From NCBI GenBank assembly GCA_019424965.1, contig JAHYYL010000022.1, positions 1-41,150 on the forward strand: 41,150 nucleotides of DNA, read 5' to 3'. The stretch comes from Collinsella sp. GTDB taxonomy: Bacteria; Actinomycetota; Coriobacteriia; Coriobacteriales; Coriobacteriaceae. The notes under the pieces are model-generated. The model was given only the letters and a program-made list of their open reading frames with translations, made no database searches and was not told the DNA's origin. Below are positions 30,987 to 39,201 of the stretch, piece by piece. The translations under genes were made by a program, and so were the position numbers. How positions within the stretch are numbered: position 1 is the stretch's first letter; every line of letters begins with the position of its first letter.

Positions 30987-32666
30987 ATGGCGGAGTTTAT
31001 CTACCAGATGTATCAGGCTCGCAAGGCCCATGGCGACAAGGTGATCCTTGACGACGTGACCCTGAGCTTCTACCCCGGTGCCAAGATCGGCGTCGTGGGC
31101 CCCAACGGTATGGGCAAGTCGACCCTGCTCAAGATCATGGCCGGCATCGAGGAGGTCTCCAACGGCGATGCCAAGCTTACCCCCGGCTACACCGTGGGTA
31201 TCCTGCAGCAGGAGCCGCCGCTCGACGACGACAAGACCGTCATCGAGAACGTGCGCATGGCATTTGGCGACATGATCGCCAAGGTCGATCGCTTCAACAA
31301 GATCGGCGAGGAGATGTGCGACCCGGATTGCGACATGGACGCCCTCATGGCCGAGATGGGAAAGCTCCAGGACGAGATCGACGCCGCCGACGGCTGGGAT
31401 ATCGATTCCAAGCTCGGCCAGGCCATGGACGCCCTGCAGCTGCCCGATTCCGACATGCCGGTCAACGTACTTTCCGGCGGCGAGCGCCGCCGCGTGGCCC
31501 TGTGCAAGCTGCTGCTCGAGGCTCCCGACCTGCTGCTGCTCGACGAGCCCACGAACCACCTGGACGCCGAGTCGATCCTGTGGCTCGAGCACTTCCTGCA
31601 CAACTACCAGGGCGCGGTGCTGGCCGTCACACACGATCGCTACTTCCTGGATAACGCTGCCGAGTGGATCTGCGAGGTCGACCGCGGTCACCTCTATCCC
31701 TACAAGGGCAACTACTCCACGTATCTGGAGACCAAGGCAGCGCGTATCGAGGCTCAGGGCAACCGCGACGCCAAGCTCGCCAAGCGCATGGAGGCCGAGC
31801 TCGAGTGGGTGCGCAGCTCGCCCAAGGCCCGTCAGGCCAAGAACAAGGCCCGTCTGGCTCGTTACGAGGAGATGGAGGCCGAGGCCCGCGCAAGCCAGAA
31901 GCTCGACTGGACCGACATCCGCATCCCTGTGGGCCCGCGTCTGGGCAACAAGGTGCTCGAGGCCCATCACCTGCACAAGGAGTTCGATGGCCGCGTGCTC
32001 ATCGACGACCTTTCATTCACCCTGCCGCGTAACGGCATCGTGGGCGTCATCGGCCCCAACGGTGTCGGCAAGACCACGCTCTTCAAGACCATCGTGGGTT
32101 TGGAGCCGCTGACTTCGGGCGAGCTCGAGGTGGGCGAGACCGTCAAGATTTCTTACGTCGACCAGAACCGTTCCGGCATCGACCCCGATAAGAACCTATG
32201 GGAGGTCGTCTCGGACGGCCTGGACCACATGATGGTCGGCGAGACCGAGGTTCCGAGCCGCGCTTATGTGGCGAGCTTTGGCTTTAAGGGCCAGGACCAG
32301 CAGAAGCGCGCTGGCGTACTCTCCGGTGGCGAGCGCAACCGTCTGAACTTGGCGCTTACGCTCAAGCAGGGCGGCAACCTGCTGCTCCTCGACGAGCCCA
32401 CGAACGACCTCGACGTCGAGACGCTGTCCTCGCTTGAGGCGGCGCTGCTCGAGTTCCCGGGCTGCTCGGTGGTCATTAGCCACGACCGTATGTTCCTGGA
32501 CCGCGTCGCCACGCACATTCTGGCGTGGGAGGGCACCGACGAGAATCCGGGCAACTGGTATTGGTTTGAGGGCAACTTCGAGGCCTATCAGGCCAACCGT
32601 ATCGAGCGCCTGGGCGAGGACGCAGCCCAGCCGCATCGTATTCACCGCAAGCTGACGCGCGATTAG
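30987..32666 (+). CDS. ettA: ABC-F family ATPase EttA (energy-dependent translational throttle)
   Basis: 559 residues, two ABC domains without membrane helices. First domain: Walker A VGPNGMGKST, signature LSGGERRRVALCK, Walker B LLLLDEPTNHLDAES. Second: Walker A IGPNGVGKTT, signature LSGGERNRLNLA, Walker B LLLLDEPTNDLDVET. The arm and linker region between them (LEWVRSSPKARQAKNKARLARYEEM) and the start FIYQMYQARKAHGDK are characteristic of EttA, which binds the ribosomal E site and gates the first peptide bond by ATP level. The start at 30987 is preceded by AGAAAGGA at a longish distance. Confidence 0.94.
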   Translation: MAEFIYQMYQARKAHGDKVILDDVTLSFYPGAKIGVVGPNGMGKSTLLKIMAGIEEVSNGDAKLTPGYTVGILQQEPPLDDDKTVIENVRMAFGDMIAKVDRFNKIGEEMCDPDCDMDALMAEMGKLQDEIDAADGWDIDSKLGQAMDALQLPDSDMPVNVLSGGERRRVALCKLLLEAPDLLLLDEPTNHLDAESILWLEHFLHNYQGAVLAVTHDRYFLDNAAEWICEVDRGHLYPYKGNYSTYLETKAARIEAQGNRDAKLAKRMEAELEWVRSSPKARQAKNKARLARYEEMEAEARASQKLDWTDIRIPVGPRLGNKVLEAHHLHKEFDGRVLIDDLSFTLPRNGIVGVIGPNGVGKTTLFKTIVGLEPLTSGELEVGETVKISYVDQNRSGIDPDKNLWEVVSDGLDHMMVGETEVPSRAYVASFGFKGQDQQKRAGVLSGGERNRLNLALTLKQGGNLLLLDEPTNDLDVETLSSLEAALLEFPGCSVVISHDRMFLDRVATHILAWEGTDENPGNWYWFEGNFEAYQANRIERLGEDAAQPHRIHRKLTRD

Positions 32667-32675
32667 TAGCAAGTA

Positions 32676-32706
32676 GAAAGGCCGCCAGCAAGGGCGGCCT
32701 TTCTTG
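32676..32706 (+). terminator. Rho-independent terminator of ettA
   Basis: GAAAGGCCGCC (32676-32686) pairs perfectly with GGCGGCCTTTC (32693-32703); the T-run is short (TTTCTTG). Confidence 0.8.
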
Positions 32707-32946
32707 TAGCAATTGCACTGCAGCTATGCCCTGGCTGCTGGTTTGATTCATAATCAAAGTCATCTCTTTGGGATTAAAGCCCGTTTTTGCTATGAGTGAT
32801 TTTCTAATTCCGTTTAAAACGTAAAGACGTATTGGGCTACAAGGACATAAGCAAATCGAATTGAAATATAACCAGTGCTGTAACGTTACAAAAAAGGTTA
32901 TAGAATAGGAGTATCTTATAAGTCGCTCCTCTAGAAAGAAGAACAT
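32707..32946 (+). other. A/T-rich gene-free region at the start of the accessory segment
   Basis: Base composition drops sharply here. A 12-bp perfect palindrome, TGTAACGTTACA at 32879-32890, lies about 55 bp before the peptidase start and looks like a repressor site. A TAGAAT hexamer lies near 32902. No gene is seen. Confidence 0.45.
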
Positions 32947-34074
32947 ATGCTTTCGCGTCGTCGTTTTCTGCAACTTGTCGCGTCTTCAATTGTCGCCTTA
33001 GCCGCACGTCCGAAAGAGGTTTTTGCTTCGACGGGCAATATTGATGGTGAGCAGATACAATTTACTTCAGAAATTGCGCAAGAGCTTGCCGATAAATATA
33101 TAAAGGGACTCCTCGGCTCTTCGTATACGCCCTCTGACCCTATTCCTTTTGTAGACGTTGATGGGTCCCCGCTTGGCTACATTGTTCCGGTTGTGACATT
33201 CAATAGAGCCGCGGGCTATTTGGTTTTAGATGCTTCAGATGATGAAATACTTACGGGATATCGTTTTGGAGACGGCTTAGTCAGCCCTATGGATCGGGGA
33301 GGAGATCTTGGTGTTGAGTCTTATTCTTTCAATAACCCAGTCGTAATGATCAATCCATTCGAATTCGGTGTGCAATCTTTGGACGGTTCAATAACAACAA
33401 ATTGCGGAAGAACAATCCCGGCTGTTTCCATAGAAGGACGGCCTGTCGTTTTATCGAATAAACCTTCAAGCTGGAACGATGTCGTAATTTACGCAACTCA
33501 AATGCAGGATTACACAGTATCTGGATTTCGTTCCATTTCTCAGTTTATGTCATATGATGAAAGCGAGATTAAGAGGCTTACTGCCCACTATGCTTGTATG
33601 GTGACAGCTTTTTCGAACGTTGCGGAACTGTATGGCATTGCCAATTTATATAGCGACCCTTCGCAATATATGCAGATATGGAATTACACCAATACCCATG
33701 CTCTTTCCGATGAAGAACAGACTGTTCCCGGCGTTGTTTTGGGCGGAACGCCGATATCAACCTGTGCAACGGGGTTTACAAATTACTGCGCAAGCAGAGG
33801 AAGTACTCTTATCGCCCGCACTGTCTCCTCTCCGGCTATCGCGAGCATTCAAAATGAGATTAACTCTAATAGACCGAATGTTTTACATGCGAGTTTGTAC
33901 AACGGATCAGCCCATTCTGTAACAGCGGAGGCTTACGCCACACTTACTGGTAAGAAAACTGGAGAGACAAGGCAGATGATTGGCATAGCGGACGGCTGGA
34001 ATTCATCTTTATCCTTCCTGAAGTATGATCAGAGCTATTATGCGTGGACTTATGGAACGACTTTTTCGAAGTAG
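32947..34074 (+). CDS. Exported C39-like (papain-fold) cysteine peptidase, Tat-type signal
   Basis: 375 residues. The N-terminus SRRRFLQLVASSIVALAA has the twin-arginine S-R-R-x-F-L motif and a short hydrophobic core. Residues 35-140 form an N-terminal domain (FTSEIAQELADKYI, then VTFNRAAGYLVLDASDDEILTGY) similar to the inhibitory or PepSY-like part of streptopain-type proteins. The peptidase part has Cys217 in HYACMVTAFSNVAELYG, His323 in GSAHSVTAEAY and Asp349-Gly-Trp-Asn in IADGWNSSLSFLKY, a credible Cys-His-Asp/Asn set. Codon use is far more A/T-rich than in neighbours, suggesting transfer. The ATG lies just after AGAAAGAAG. Confidence 0.7.
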   Translation: MLSRRRFLQLVASSIVALAARPKEVFASTGNIDGEQIQFTSEIAQELADKYIKGLLGSSYTPSDPIPFVDVDGSPLGYIVPVVTFNRAAGYLVLDASDDEILTGYRFGDGLVSPMDRGGDLGVESYSFNNPVVMINPFEFGVQSLDGSITTNCGRTIPAVSIEGRPVVLSNKPSSWNDVVIYATQMQDYTVSGFRSISQFMSYDESEIKRLTAHYACMVTAFSNVAELYGIANLYSDPSQYMQIWNYTNTHALSDEEQTVPGVVLGGTPISTCATGFTNYCASRGSTLIARTVSSPAIASIQNEINSNRPNVLHASLYNGSAHSVTAEAYATLTGKKTGETRQMIGIADGWNSSLSFLKYDQSYYAWTYGTTFSK

Positions 34075-34444
34075 GGCGATTCGTCTAGCTCTGTCTTTGG
34101 TGCTGATGGCTTCATTGGTGGGCTGTTCAACAAAGGAAGAGATATCGCGCGGAGGTTCCGGAGAAGTGACTGCGACAGACTCAGGTTCATTAGAAATAGC
34201 TGGCGGGCATGCCGATGTGATGTTACAAGGAGAAGGCGTGCTTAGGTCGATTGATGCTGAAGACGCTGTCTGCTCAATAGAGGATTTGAAGACAGGTGAA
34301 ACTGCATCGTACCGAGTTTCAGATAATGCTGCGAATATGATTGAGTCGATACCGACTGGAGCGCAGGTTTCTTTTAGATACTTTGCTCCGCAACTTGAGG
34401 ATGAGCTTGCTTCTCTGGTGTCTATATGCGCCGATGACAACTAA
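34052..34444 (+). CDS. Small lipoprotein, function unknown
   Basis: 130 residues from ATG 34052; in-frame ATGs at 34025 and 34040 are alternatives, all overlapping the end of the peptidase gene. The start MERLFRSRAIRLALSLVLMASLVGC is a lipoprotein signal with lipobox LVGC. The mature part (about 105 residues) has strand-like segments GSLEIAGGHADVMLQGEGVLRSID and a closing GAQVSFRYFAPQL, perhaps a small beta-barrel. Overlap with the peptidase gene indicates co-translation; it may anchor, chaperone or inhibit that peptidase (inference). Confidence 0.65.
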   Translation: MERLFRSRAIRLALSLVLMASLVGCSTKEEISRGGSGEVTATDSGSLEIAGGHADVMLQGEGVLRSIDAEDAVCSIEDLKTGETASYRVSDNAANMIESIPTGAQVSFRYFAPQLEDELASLVSICADDN

Positions 34445-34457
34445 AAGGCCTGAATTC

Positions 34458-34500
34458 AAACGGCCTCGGATGGTCAATTGGCTATCCGAGGCCGTTTTTT
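34458..34500. terminator. Bidirectional terminator between the lipoprotein gene and the convergent unknown gene
   Basis: AAACGGCCTCGGAT (34458-34471) pairs perfectly with ATCCGAGGCCGTTT (34484-34497), followed by a six-T run on the plus strand; the minus-strand gene ends right at its edge. Confidence 0.9.
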
Positions 34501-35806
34501 ACTCGACCGGGGCTTCGACCTTGTCGATGGCCCAGGTGGCTCCGAGGCCGCCGGTGGTGTTGCGGCGAATGCGTACGGTGACTTCGTGGCGTTTGCCGGC
34601 CTGTGTGTAGCGCAGGGGGAAGCTCGCGCGGTTACGGCCGGCCTCGATGGTACCGCGCTCGCGAGCGATCCAGTAGTACGCGCCGACGATGCCGAGGGTG
34701 TCAGCGCCGTAGGGGAGATAGGTCGACAACTGGTGCAGAAGCGGGCCGGGGCAGAAGACCTCGGTTGCGAAATCGACGGGGAAGTCCTTGGGGATGGCGG
34801 GCGCTGCGGGTGCGGGGGCTGGGGCCGCTGCGGGTACCGAAGCCGGTGCGGATGCGGGTATTTGGTTGCAAGCAGCGGCGGGCATGGATTCGATGACGGG
34901 TGCGGGCTCCGGCGTTACTTTCGGCTTGATCTCGGAATCTGCGGGCTTCACGGTGACGGGTGCGTCTGCAACTGCGGTTTCAACCTCAACCTGCGTCGCG
35001 TTCTCATTCTCGACGTTCGGCTTGGCCTCGACCGGCGTGGATACCATGGTGGTGATGCCGGCGTTGGCGTTCTCGGGGTCGTAGACAACCGTGAGCGAGA
35101 TGGCAGGCTGGGGCGCCTCGGGCTCCGGTGTTGCCTCGGCAGCATCTTGATCCGCGAGCTCGTCGGACTGATTGTCCTCGGTGTTGTCGCCAAAGACATC
35201 GTGGTTCTGGAACACGGGCGCCTCGGGCTGGCCAGCCGCCTCTTCGGTTGTCGACTTGGATGCCTCGTTGAGCTCCACAGCGGCTTCCTGCTCTGGCATG
35301 ACTTCGGGATCGGTCATGGCGGCGATTTCGGTTTCGGCTTCTGCTGCCACCTCAATAGCGACTTCGATCTCTGTCTCGGGCTCGGGCTCCGGCACAGCTT
35401 CAACCGCGGCTTCTGGTTCGGGACGCTTAACGTGCTTGGGGCGCACAGCCTTGAGGTCCTTCTCACCGCGCTTTTTCTTTTTGTAGGACTGCTTAGCGCC
35501 CTTGGCGGTCTTGGGCTTGTCCTCGCCCTTGGCAAGGGCGGCATCCCAGGCCTCGTTGGCGATGACGGTGACATACAGGCGACCGCCCTTAAAGACGGTC
35601 AGCTTAATGCAGTCGTCAAGCTCTTCGAGCAGCTCGCGCGTAGATTCGAAGCCCAGGTCATAAGCGGTCATGTCGCCAGCGGCGAGCGCCTCTTCGACCT
35701 GCGTCATAAACGTTTGCTTGCCGCATCCAATCGCATCGCGCAGCAGGCGATACAGATAGATGTGGTTGCCCAGTGAAAGCGTGGGCCTAACTATTGTCTT
35801 GCTCAT
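34499..35806 (-). CDS. Unknown protein with N-terminal globular domain, long Glu/Pro/Ala linker and C-terminal domain
   Basis: 435 residues. Residues 1-90 form a small domain (YRLLRDAIGCGKQTFMTQVEEALAAGDMTAYDLGFESTRELLEELDDCIKLTVFKGGRLYVTV) with a LOTUS/winged-helix-like look. Residues 95-125 are Lys-rich, possibly nucleic-acid binding. Residues about 128-340 are a Glu/Pro/Ala-rich disordered linker. The C-terminal 90 residues (FPVDFATEVFCPGPLLHQLSTYLPYG...) form a second domain. There is no signal peptide. It is G/C-rich, unlike the flanking blocks. The start at 35806 follows AGGAGA. I do not recognise a named family. Confidence 0.75.
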   Translation of the reverse strand: MSKTIVRPTLSLGNHIYLYRLLRDAIGCGKQTFMTQVEEALAAGDMTAYDLGFESTRELLEELDDCIKLTVFKGGRLYVTVIANEAWDAALAKGEDKPKTAKGAKQSYKKKKRGEKDLKAVRPKHVKRPEPEAAVEAVPEPEPETEIEVAIEVAAEAETEIAAMTDPEVMPEQEAAVELNEASKSTTEEAAGQPEAPVFQNHDVFGDNTEDNQSDELADQDAAEATPEPEAPQPAISLTVVYDPENANAGITTMVSTPVEAKPNVENENATQVEVETAVADAPVTVKPADSEIKPKVTPEPAPVIESMPAAACNQIPASAPASVPAAAPAPAPAAPAIPKDFPVDFATEVFCPGPLLHQLSTYLPYGADTLGIVGAYYWIARERGTIEAGRNRASFPLRYTQAGKRHEVTVRIRRNTTGGLGATWAIDKVEAPVE

Positions 35807-35819
35807 GGCAAATCTCCTC

Positions 35820-35833
35820 TTTACACATGTAAA
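35820..35833 (-). promoter_or_regulatory. 14-bp inverted repeat next to the ribosome site of the unknown gene
   Basis: TTTACA-CA-TGTAAA, perfect six-base arms, six bases upstream of the AGGAGA ribosome site. It could be an operator or a small RNA hairpin acting on translation. Confidence 0.4.
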
Positions 35834-35878
35834 GCATCTTACCATCGCATGGCGCTCGCCATGGCGGCGCCCAAGGCA

Positions 35879-35912
35879 AACGGGCGCGAACCGCTGTCGA
35901 TTCGCGCCCGTT
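35879..35912 (-). terminator. Hairpin terminator after the Ser/Thr/Asn-rich membrane protein gene
   Basis: On the minus strand AACGGGCGCGAA (35912-35901) pairs with TTCGCGCCCGTT (35890-35879). The following sequence has only three T. Confidence 0.65.
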
Positions 35913-35946
35913 ATACAGGTCGGTTATCTATGAGAGGCAAATGTGC

Positions 35947-36900
35947 CTAGTTGCCCGATGTCGCGCCTTGGCTTGAACTGTCAGATGCCGTGCCGGACGC
36001 GGTTCCGCTCGAGCTGTTGGTGTTGCTGTTGTCGGTAGATCCCGTACTCGGTGTATTGCCATTCGCCTGGTCGCCCGTGCTCGGTTGAGAGCCGTCAGTC
36101 GTTTGACTTGAGTCAGTCGTGCCGGATTGCGTGCCGCTGTTGTTCGCAGAGGAATCGACGCCCTGCGATTGGTTTTGGGTGTTCGAGGACGAATTGGCAG
36201 AGGTAGAACTGTCTTGCGTATCGTCCGTCTGTGCCTGCTGATCCTGCGACTGGGTGTTGCCATTTGCATCGCTCTCGGTCGTGCGCGACGAAAGGATTGG
36301 CTCGGGGCGCTCGCCCAGGCCCTCACCGGCAGTGGTGATAAGGATGGCGCCGGCGCAAGCGATGACCGCGACGATGGCGATGGCGATCGAGAAGACGATA
36401 ACCTTCTTCTGCGTCTGGCTGCGCTCTGCCGCCGCCTTGGCGCGCAGGCTGTTGGGGGCGACGCGCGCCGTGGTCGCGCGCCCCGCAATCTGGCGCATCT
36501 CCTGCGTAGTCGCGGCGCCGCCCAGGTGCTCCTCGGCATTCAACTCAACGGGCTCATAGGCGCCGGCAGGGTAGTCGTTGGCGGCGTGCGTACCTTTGAG
36601 GGCTTCGGCGCTGGCAGAGATAAAGTGGCGGTAGACCTGCGAGGACACAACAGTGATGACTGAGCTCACAGCGGCACCAATCACCGAGCCGGCAATGCCG
36701 ATCTTTGAAGCAAGCGCCACGCTCGTGGCGGCAGCTGCGGCGCCGGCGATGATCTGGGGAATGGAAATATCGTCGAACAGGCCCTTTTTGGGCGCGATGG
36801 CCATGGTCTGTCCGATGGAATGGTTCTCGTGCACGCCGTTGTTGAGCGATGCCGGCGTCATGACGCGCGTGCGCGGCGCGTCGGTGTACTTGGTTGTCAT
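35947..36900 (-). CDS. Membrane protein with Ser/Thr/Asn-rich extracellular tail, unknown function
   Basis: 317 residues. Hydrophobic Ala/Gly-rich stretches at about 47-65 and 66-88 are followed by a cytosolic-looking segment, a clear membrane helix at 167-190 (VIVFSIAIAIVAVIACAGAI) and a low-complexity tail of about 115 residues made of Ser, Thr, Asn, Gln, Gly and Asp. Such tails often span the cell wall and can be glycosylated. The start at 36900 follows GGGAGGA. It faces away from the A/T-rich block, with 174 bp of shared upstream region. Confidence 0.7.
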   Translation of the reverse strand: MTTKYTDAPRTRVMTPASLNNGVHENHSIGQTMAIAPKKGLFDDISIPQIIAGAAAAATSVALASKIGIAGSVIGAAVSSVITVVSSQVYRHFISASAEALKGTHAANDYPAGAYEPVELNAEEHLGGAATTQEMRQIAGRATTARVAPNSLRAKAAAERSQTQKKVIVFSIAIAIVAVIACAGAILITTAGEGLGERPEPILSSRTTESDANGNTQSQDQQAQTDDTQDSSTSANSSSNTQNQSQGVDSSANNSGTQSGTTDSSQTTDGSQPSTGDQANGNTPSTGSTDNSNTNSSSGTASGTASDSSSQGATSGN

Positions 36901-37074
36901 ACGGGGTCCTCCCGGTGTAAATCTACTTCGTTTCGTGTAGCCATCAGGGTACCCACCAGATGTGAATCGTACGTGACATTTAACAGATACCATCAACTCA
37001 TCAAGGGGGCCTGCTGTCTTTGGTGCAATAGCTTGATGCTAAACTGGATTTACTATTGCGAGGTGGTTTACGTG

Positions 37075-37293
37075 ATGTACCCGTATATGACATTCGAAGA
37101 TGGTACCGAGGTCATTCATTCTGACCTGATTACAGATGGCGATATCGAAAAGGTTATCGTGCATTTTGAGCGACCGACGGCAGAGGGCTTCGACTCCGCT
37201 CGTTGTGAGTTGCCTTCCTGTTCGTGGACTGACTGGGAAGGGCATTTTACTCAGAGTGAAAAACGAGCTTTCGAAGAGTGTCTGAGCAAATAA
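37075..37293 (+). CDS. Small conserved protein (72 aa) often carried by mobile regions
   Basis: The sequence MYPYMTFEDGTEVIHSDLITDGDIEKVIVHFERPTAEGFDSARCELP resembles small proteins common in Firmicutes accessory DNA, with the block VHFERPTAEGFDSARCELP most distinctive. No function is known to me. AGGTGG precedes the ATG at 37075 by eight bases; GTG at 37072 is an alternative. It opens the second A/T-rich block. Confidence 0.6.
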   Translation: MYPYMTFEDGTEVIHSDLITDGDIEKVIVHFERPTAEGFDSARCELPSCSWTDWEGHFTQSEKRAFEECLSK

Positions 37294-37299
37294 TTTAGA

Positions 37300-37319
37300 T
37301 TAGTTCGAGTTTAGTTCGA
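37300..37319 (+). repeat. Tandem 9-bp direct repeat upstream of the DUF2087 gene
   Basis: TTAGTTCGA occurs at 37300-37308 and 37311-37319, an 11-bp period, one helical turn, about 75 bp before the DUF2087 start. Candidate activator or repressor site. Confidence 0.45.
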
Positions 37320-37393
37320 ATAAAGAAGCTGAATGCGATGGCCTAAAGCGTATGCATTTTTAGTATTAGATGCGTATGAAATGGAGGATGTGA

Positions 37394-37675
37394 ATGGATG
37401 AGCTAATAGACTTTAAAAAACGATTTCTCAAGAATGGCGAGCTGGTTTCAATTCCAAAAAAGGAAAGCTATAAAAGAATCATGCTACTATGGGCCGTCTC
37501 TTTCTTTGAATTAAATACAAGTTATACGGAGCTTCAGGTTAATCGTGTGCTGTCACAGCTCTATCCTGATTATGCCGTGTTGAGGCGGTACTTGGTTGAT
37601 TATGGATTCCTATTAAGGGATGAACGAGGCCTGAAATACGAGGTTAATCGTGATGTTCACGGTATTGAGAGCTAG
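37394..37675 (+). CDS. DUF2087 domain protein
   Basis: 93 residues. The DUF2087 pattern is plain: FLKNGELVSIPKKESYKRIMLLWAVSFFELNTSYTELQVNRVLSQLYPDYAVLRRYLVDYGFLLRDERGLKYEV. The domain is a small winged-helix-like module, frequently fused to or found beside transcription regulators, so it may regulate the exporter and radical SAM genes that follow. GGAGG precedes the ATG at 37394. Its 3' end overlaps the MFS gene start by 23 bases. Confidence 0.85.
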   Translation: MDELIDFKKRFLKNGELVSIPKKESYKRIMLLWAVSFFELNTSYTELQVNRVLSQLYPDYAVLRRYLVDYGFLLRDERGLKYEVNRDVHGIES

Positions 37676-38837
37676 CCGTCCGGTTCGGGTCCTATATATT
37701 GCTAGAGGGATAAGCGAAATAGGCAATTGGTGTGCGAATATTGCTTTGCCAATGCTGATTTACGAGGTAACTCACGATGTTTCTGCAACTGCTTTGATGG
37801 TCTGCTGCAGATTTGCCCCCTCTCTGTTTTCAGTTGCGCTCGCGCAGCTGCCTCAGAAGATGGGTATCGGGACACTGCAGGCCATGAGATTGGCAGACTT
37901 AATTCGCGCGGGATTATTCGTTTGCTATATTTTTGTTGATAGTAAATGGAGTATGTTTGCTATTACGTGCGCGGTATCGCTTTGCCGAACGGTAGAAATG
38001 CCCTGCTTTTACTCGTTGTTAAGAGCCAATACGAATAGTATCAATCGCGACGTAATTAATAATTCGTTTGGGTTCCTGCAGAATTTGATGATGGTTCTGG
38101 GGCCAGTTGCCGGCGGTTTTGTTGTCGCTCAATTTGGGGCGGAGGCTGTTCTTGCATTAGACGCGCTTTCTTTTGCCGCGTCGTTCTGGTTGCTGCGAGA
38201 TGTTCCGTCGGTTATCGAGGTTAATGATAAAGAGGGAATAAGCAAAAATGAAAAAAACAGGACTGCATTTAGTGATCTTAGCGCGAAGCACTTGGCAATT
38301 GGTTTCCTATTAATCGATATTTCTAGTGGCGTGGCATTCGGCTCTCTGAATTCTCTTTTGCCAGCTATAGCGCAATTGCAATTTGACTCGTCATCGATAC
38401 AATATGGATTCCTTCAGAGTAGTCTTACAATCGGACTGTTGTTCGGAAATACAATATACGGTCGTTTAATCAGTGGTTCCGATTGCGTTAAATCATATTG
38501 TTTTGTGACGTATCTTGCGCTCGGTGCGTATCTGGCGTTTGGCTATCGCTATGCGTCTGGGATATCGTTTATTTTCCTTTTTATCGTCGGTGCCGGAAAC
38601 GCCATTCAAGATGTGCTTCTCATAACATCGCTGCAGGATTTGGCGAGAGACGGATCTGAATCGATAAGCCTGTTTTCAATTAGGGAGTCTTTGCAATCGG
38701 TTGCTGTTGTTATTTCAACACTTCTTGTTTCGCTGTTCACGAGCATCGCGATGTTCTCAATTCTCGTTACAGGACTTGGTGTATTTTCAATTATGATGGT
38801 AGTTGTGTTTCAATTGAATTATTTGCGAAAGATGTGA
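37653..38837 (+). CDS. MFS-family efflux transporter
   Basis: 394 residues with about 11-12 membrane helices. The start RASRPVRVLYIARGISEIGNWCANIALPMLIYEVTHDVSATALMV is typical of MFS exporters of the drug/siderophore class (MFS_3-like). A loop near the middle is charged (NDKEGISKNEKNRTAFSDLSAKH), the usual boundary between six-helix halves. It is coupled to the DUF2087 gene (overlap) and to the radical SAM gene (seven bases between). Exporting the product of the radical SAM enzyme is the natural reading, by inference. GTG at 37650 directly precedes the chosen ATG. Confidence 0.87.
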   Translation: MFTVLRASRPVRVLYIARGISEIGNWCANIALPMLIYEVTHDVSATALMVCCRFAPSLFSVALAQLPQKMGIGTLQAMRLADLIRAGLFVCYIFVDSKWSMFAITCAVSLCRTVEMPCFYSLLRANTNSINRDVINNSFGFLQNLMMVLGPVAGGFVVAQFGAEAVLALDALSFAASFWLLRDVPSVIEVNDKEGISKNEKNRTAFSDLSAKHLAIGFLLIDISSGVAFGSLNSLLPAIAQLQFDSSSIQYGFLQSSLTIGLLFGNTIYGRLISGSDCVKSYCFVTYLALGAYLAFGYRYASGISFIFLFIVGAGNAIQDVLLITSLQDLARDGSESISLFSIRESLQSVAVVISTLLVSLFTSIAMFSILVTGLGVFSIMMVVVFQLNYLRKM

Positions 38838-38844
38838 CGTTGAT

Positions 38845-39201
38845 ATGCCTAAAACGCTTTTAGTATTTCCCCCAGGATGGAGTCCAGTGGGGCCGTATCT
38901 TGCCTTGCCTGTTTTGAAGTCATATCTTCAAGAGGTTGAACAATACAAAGTTGACATTGTTGACTTAAACGTGGAATTTTACGATGACCTCCTATCTTTT
39001 AGACATGTCGAAGAGTGCTGTAAAAGGTATCGGGAATCAAAGGATTCGTTTAGTTCGAATGTTCAATTAACAATCGAGTTGATACAAAAGCCGGCACTTA
39101 ATGTTGACGAGGCAAAAGATATTTTCAGATCGAAGAGATACTTTAATCTAAAAGAAAGACAATATGCTGAAACATTTTTAGAAATGCACTCTATATCATA
39201 A
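38845..39201 (+). CDS. Cobalamin-binding-type radical SAM protein, N-terminal fragment ending at a frameshift
   Basis: 118 residues. The start KTLLVFPPGWSPVGPYLALPVLKSYLQE...VDIVDLNVEFY is the N-terminal cobalamin-binding-like Rossmann domain of B12-type radical SAM proteins, but the DxHxxG histidine of true B12 binders is not seen. The frame runs into TAA shortly after a T5 run at 39175-39179. In the frame shifted by one base the protein continues without a break as RNALYIINHVSYG. One extra T would join the two. The MFS gene ends seven bases upstream; no clear ribosome site, so coupling is likely. Confidence 0.8.
   Translation: MPKTLLVFPPGWSPVGPYLALPVLKSYLQEVEQYKVDIVDLNVEFYDDLLSFRHVEECCKRYRESKDSFSSNVQLTIELIQKPALNVDEAKDIFRSKRYFNLKERQYAETFLEMHSIS

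Noticed and set aside
32634..32655. Third copy of the covarying hairpin (TTCACCGCAA at the end of ettA)
   Set aside because: The match is only ten bases, lies in coding sequence and has no complementary arm nearby.
39175..39181. Programmed -1 frameshift site in the radical SAM gene
   Set aside because: The sequence A-TTT-TTA lacks three identical first bases and no strong stimulatory stem was seen just after; a homopolymer indel explains it more simply.
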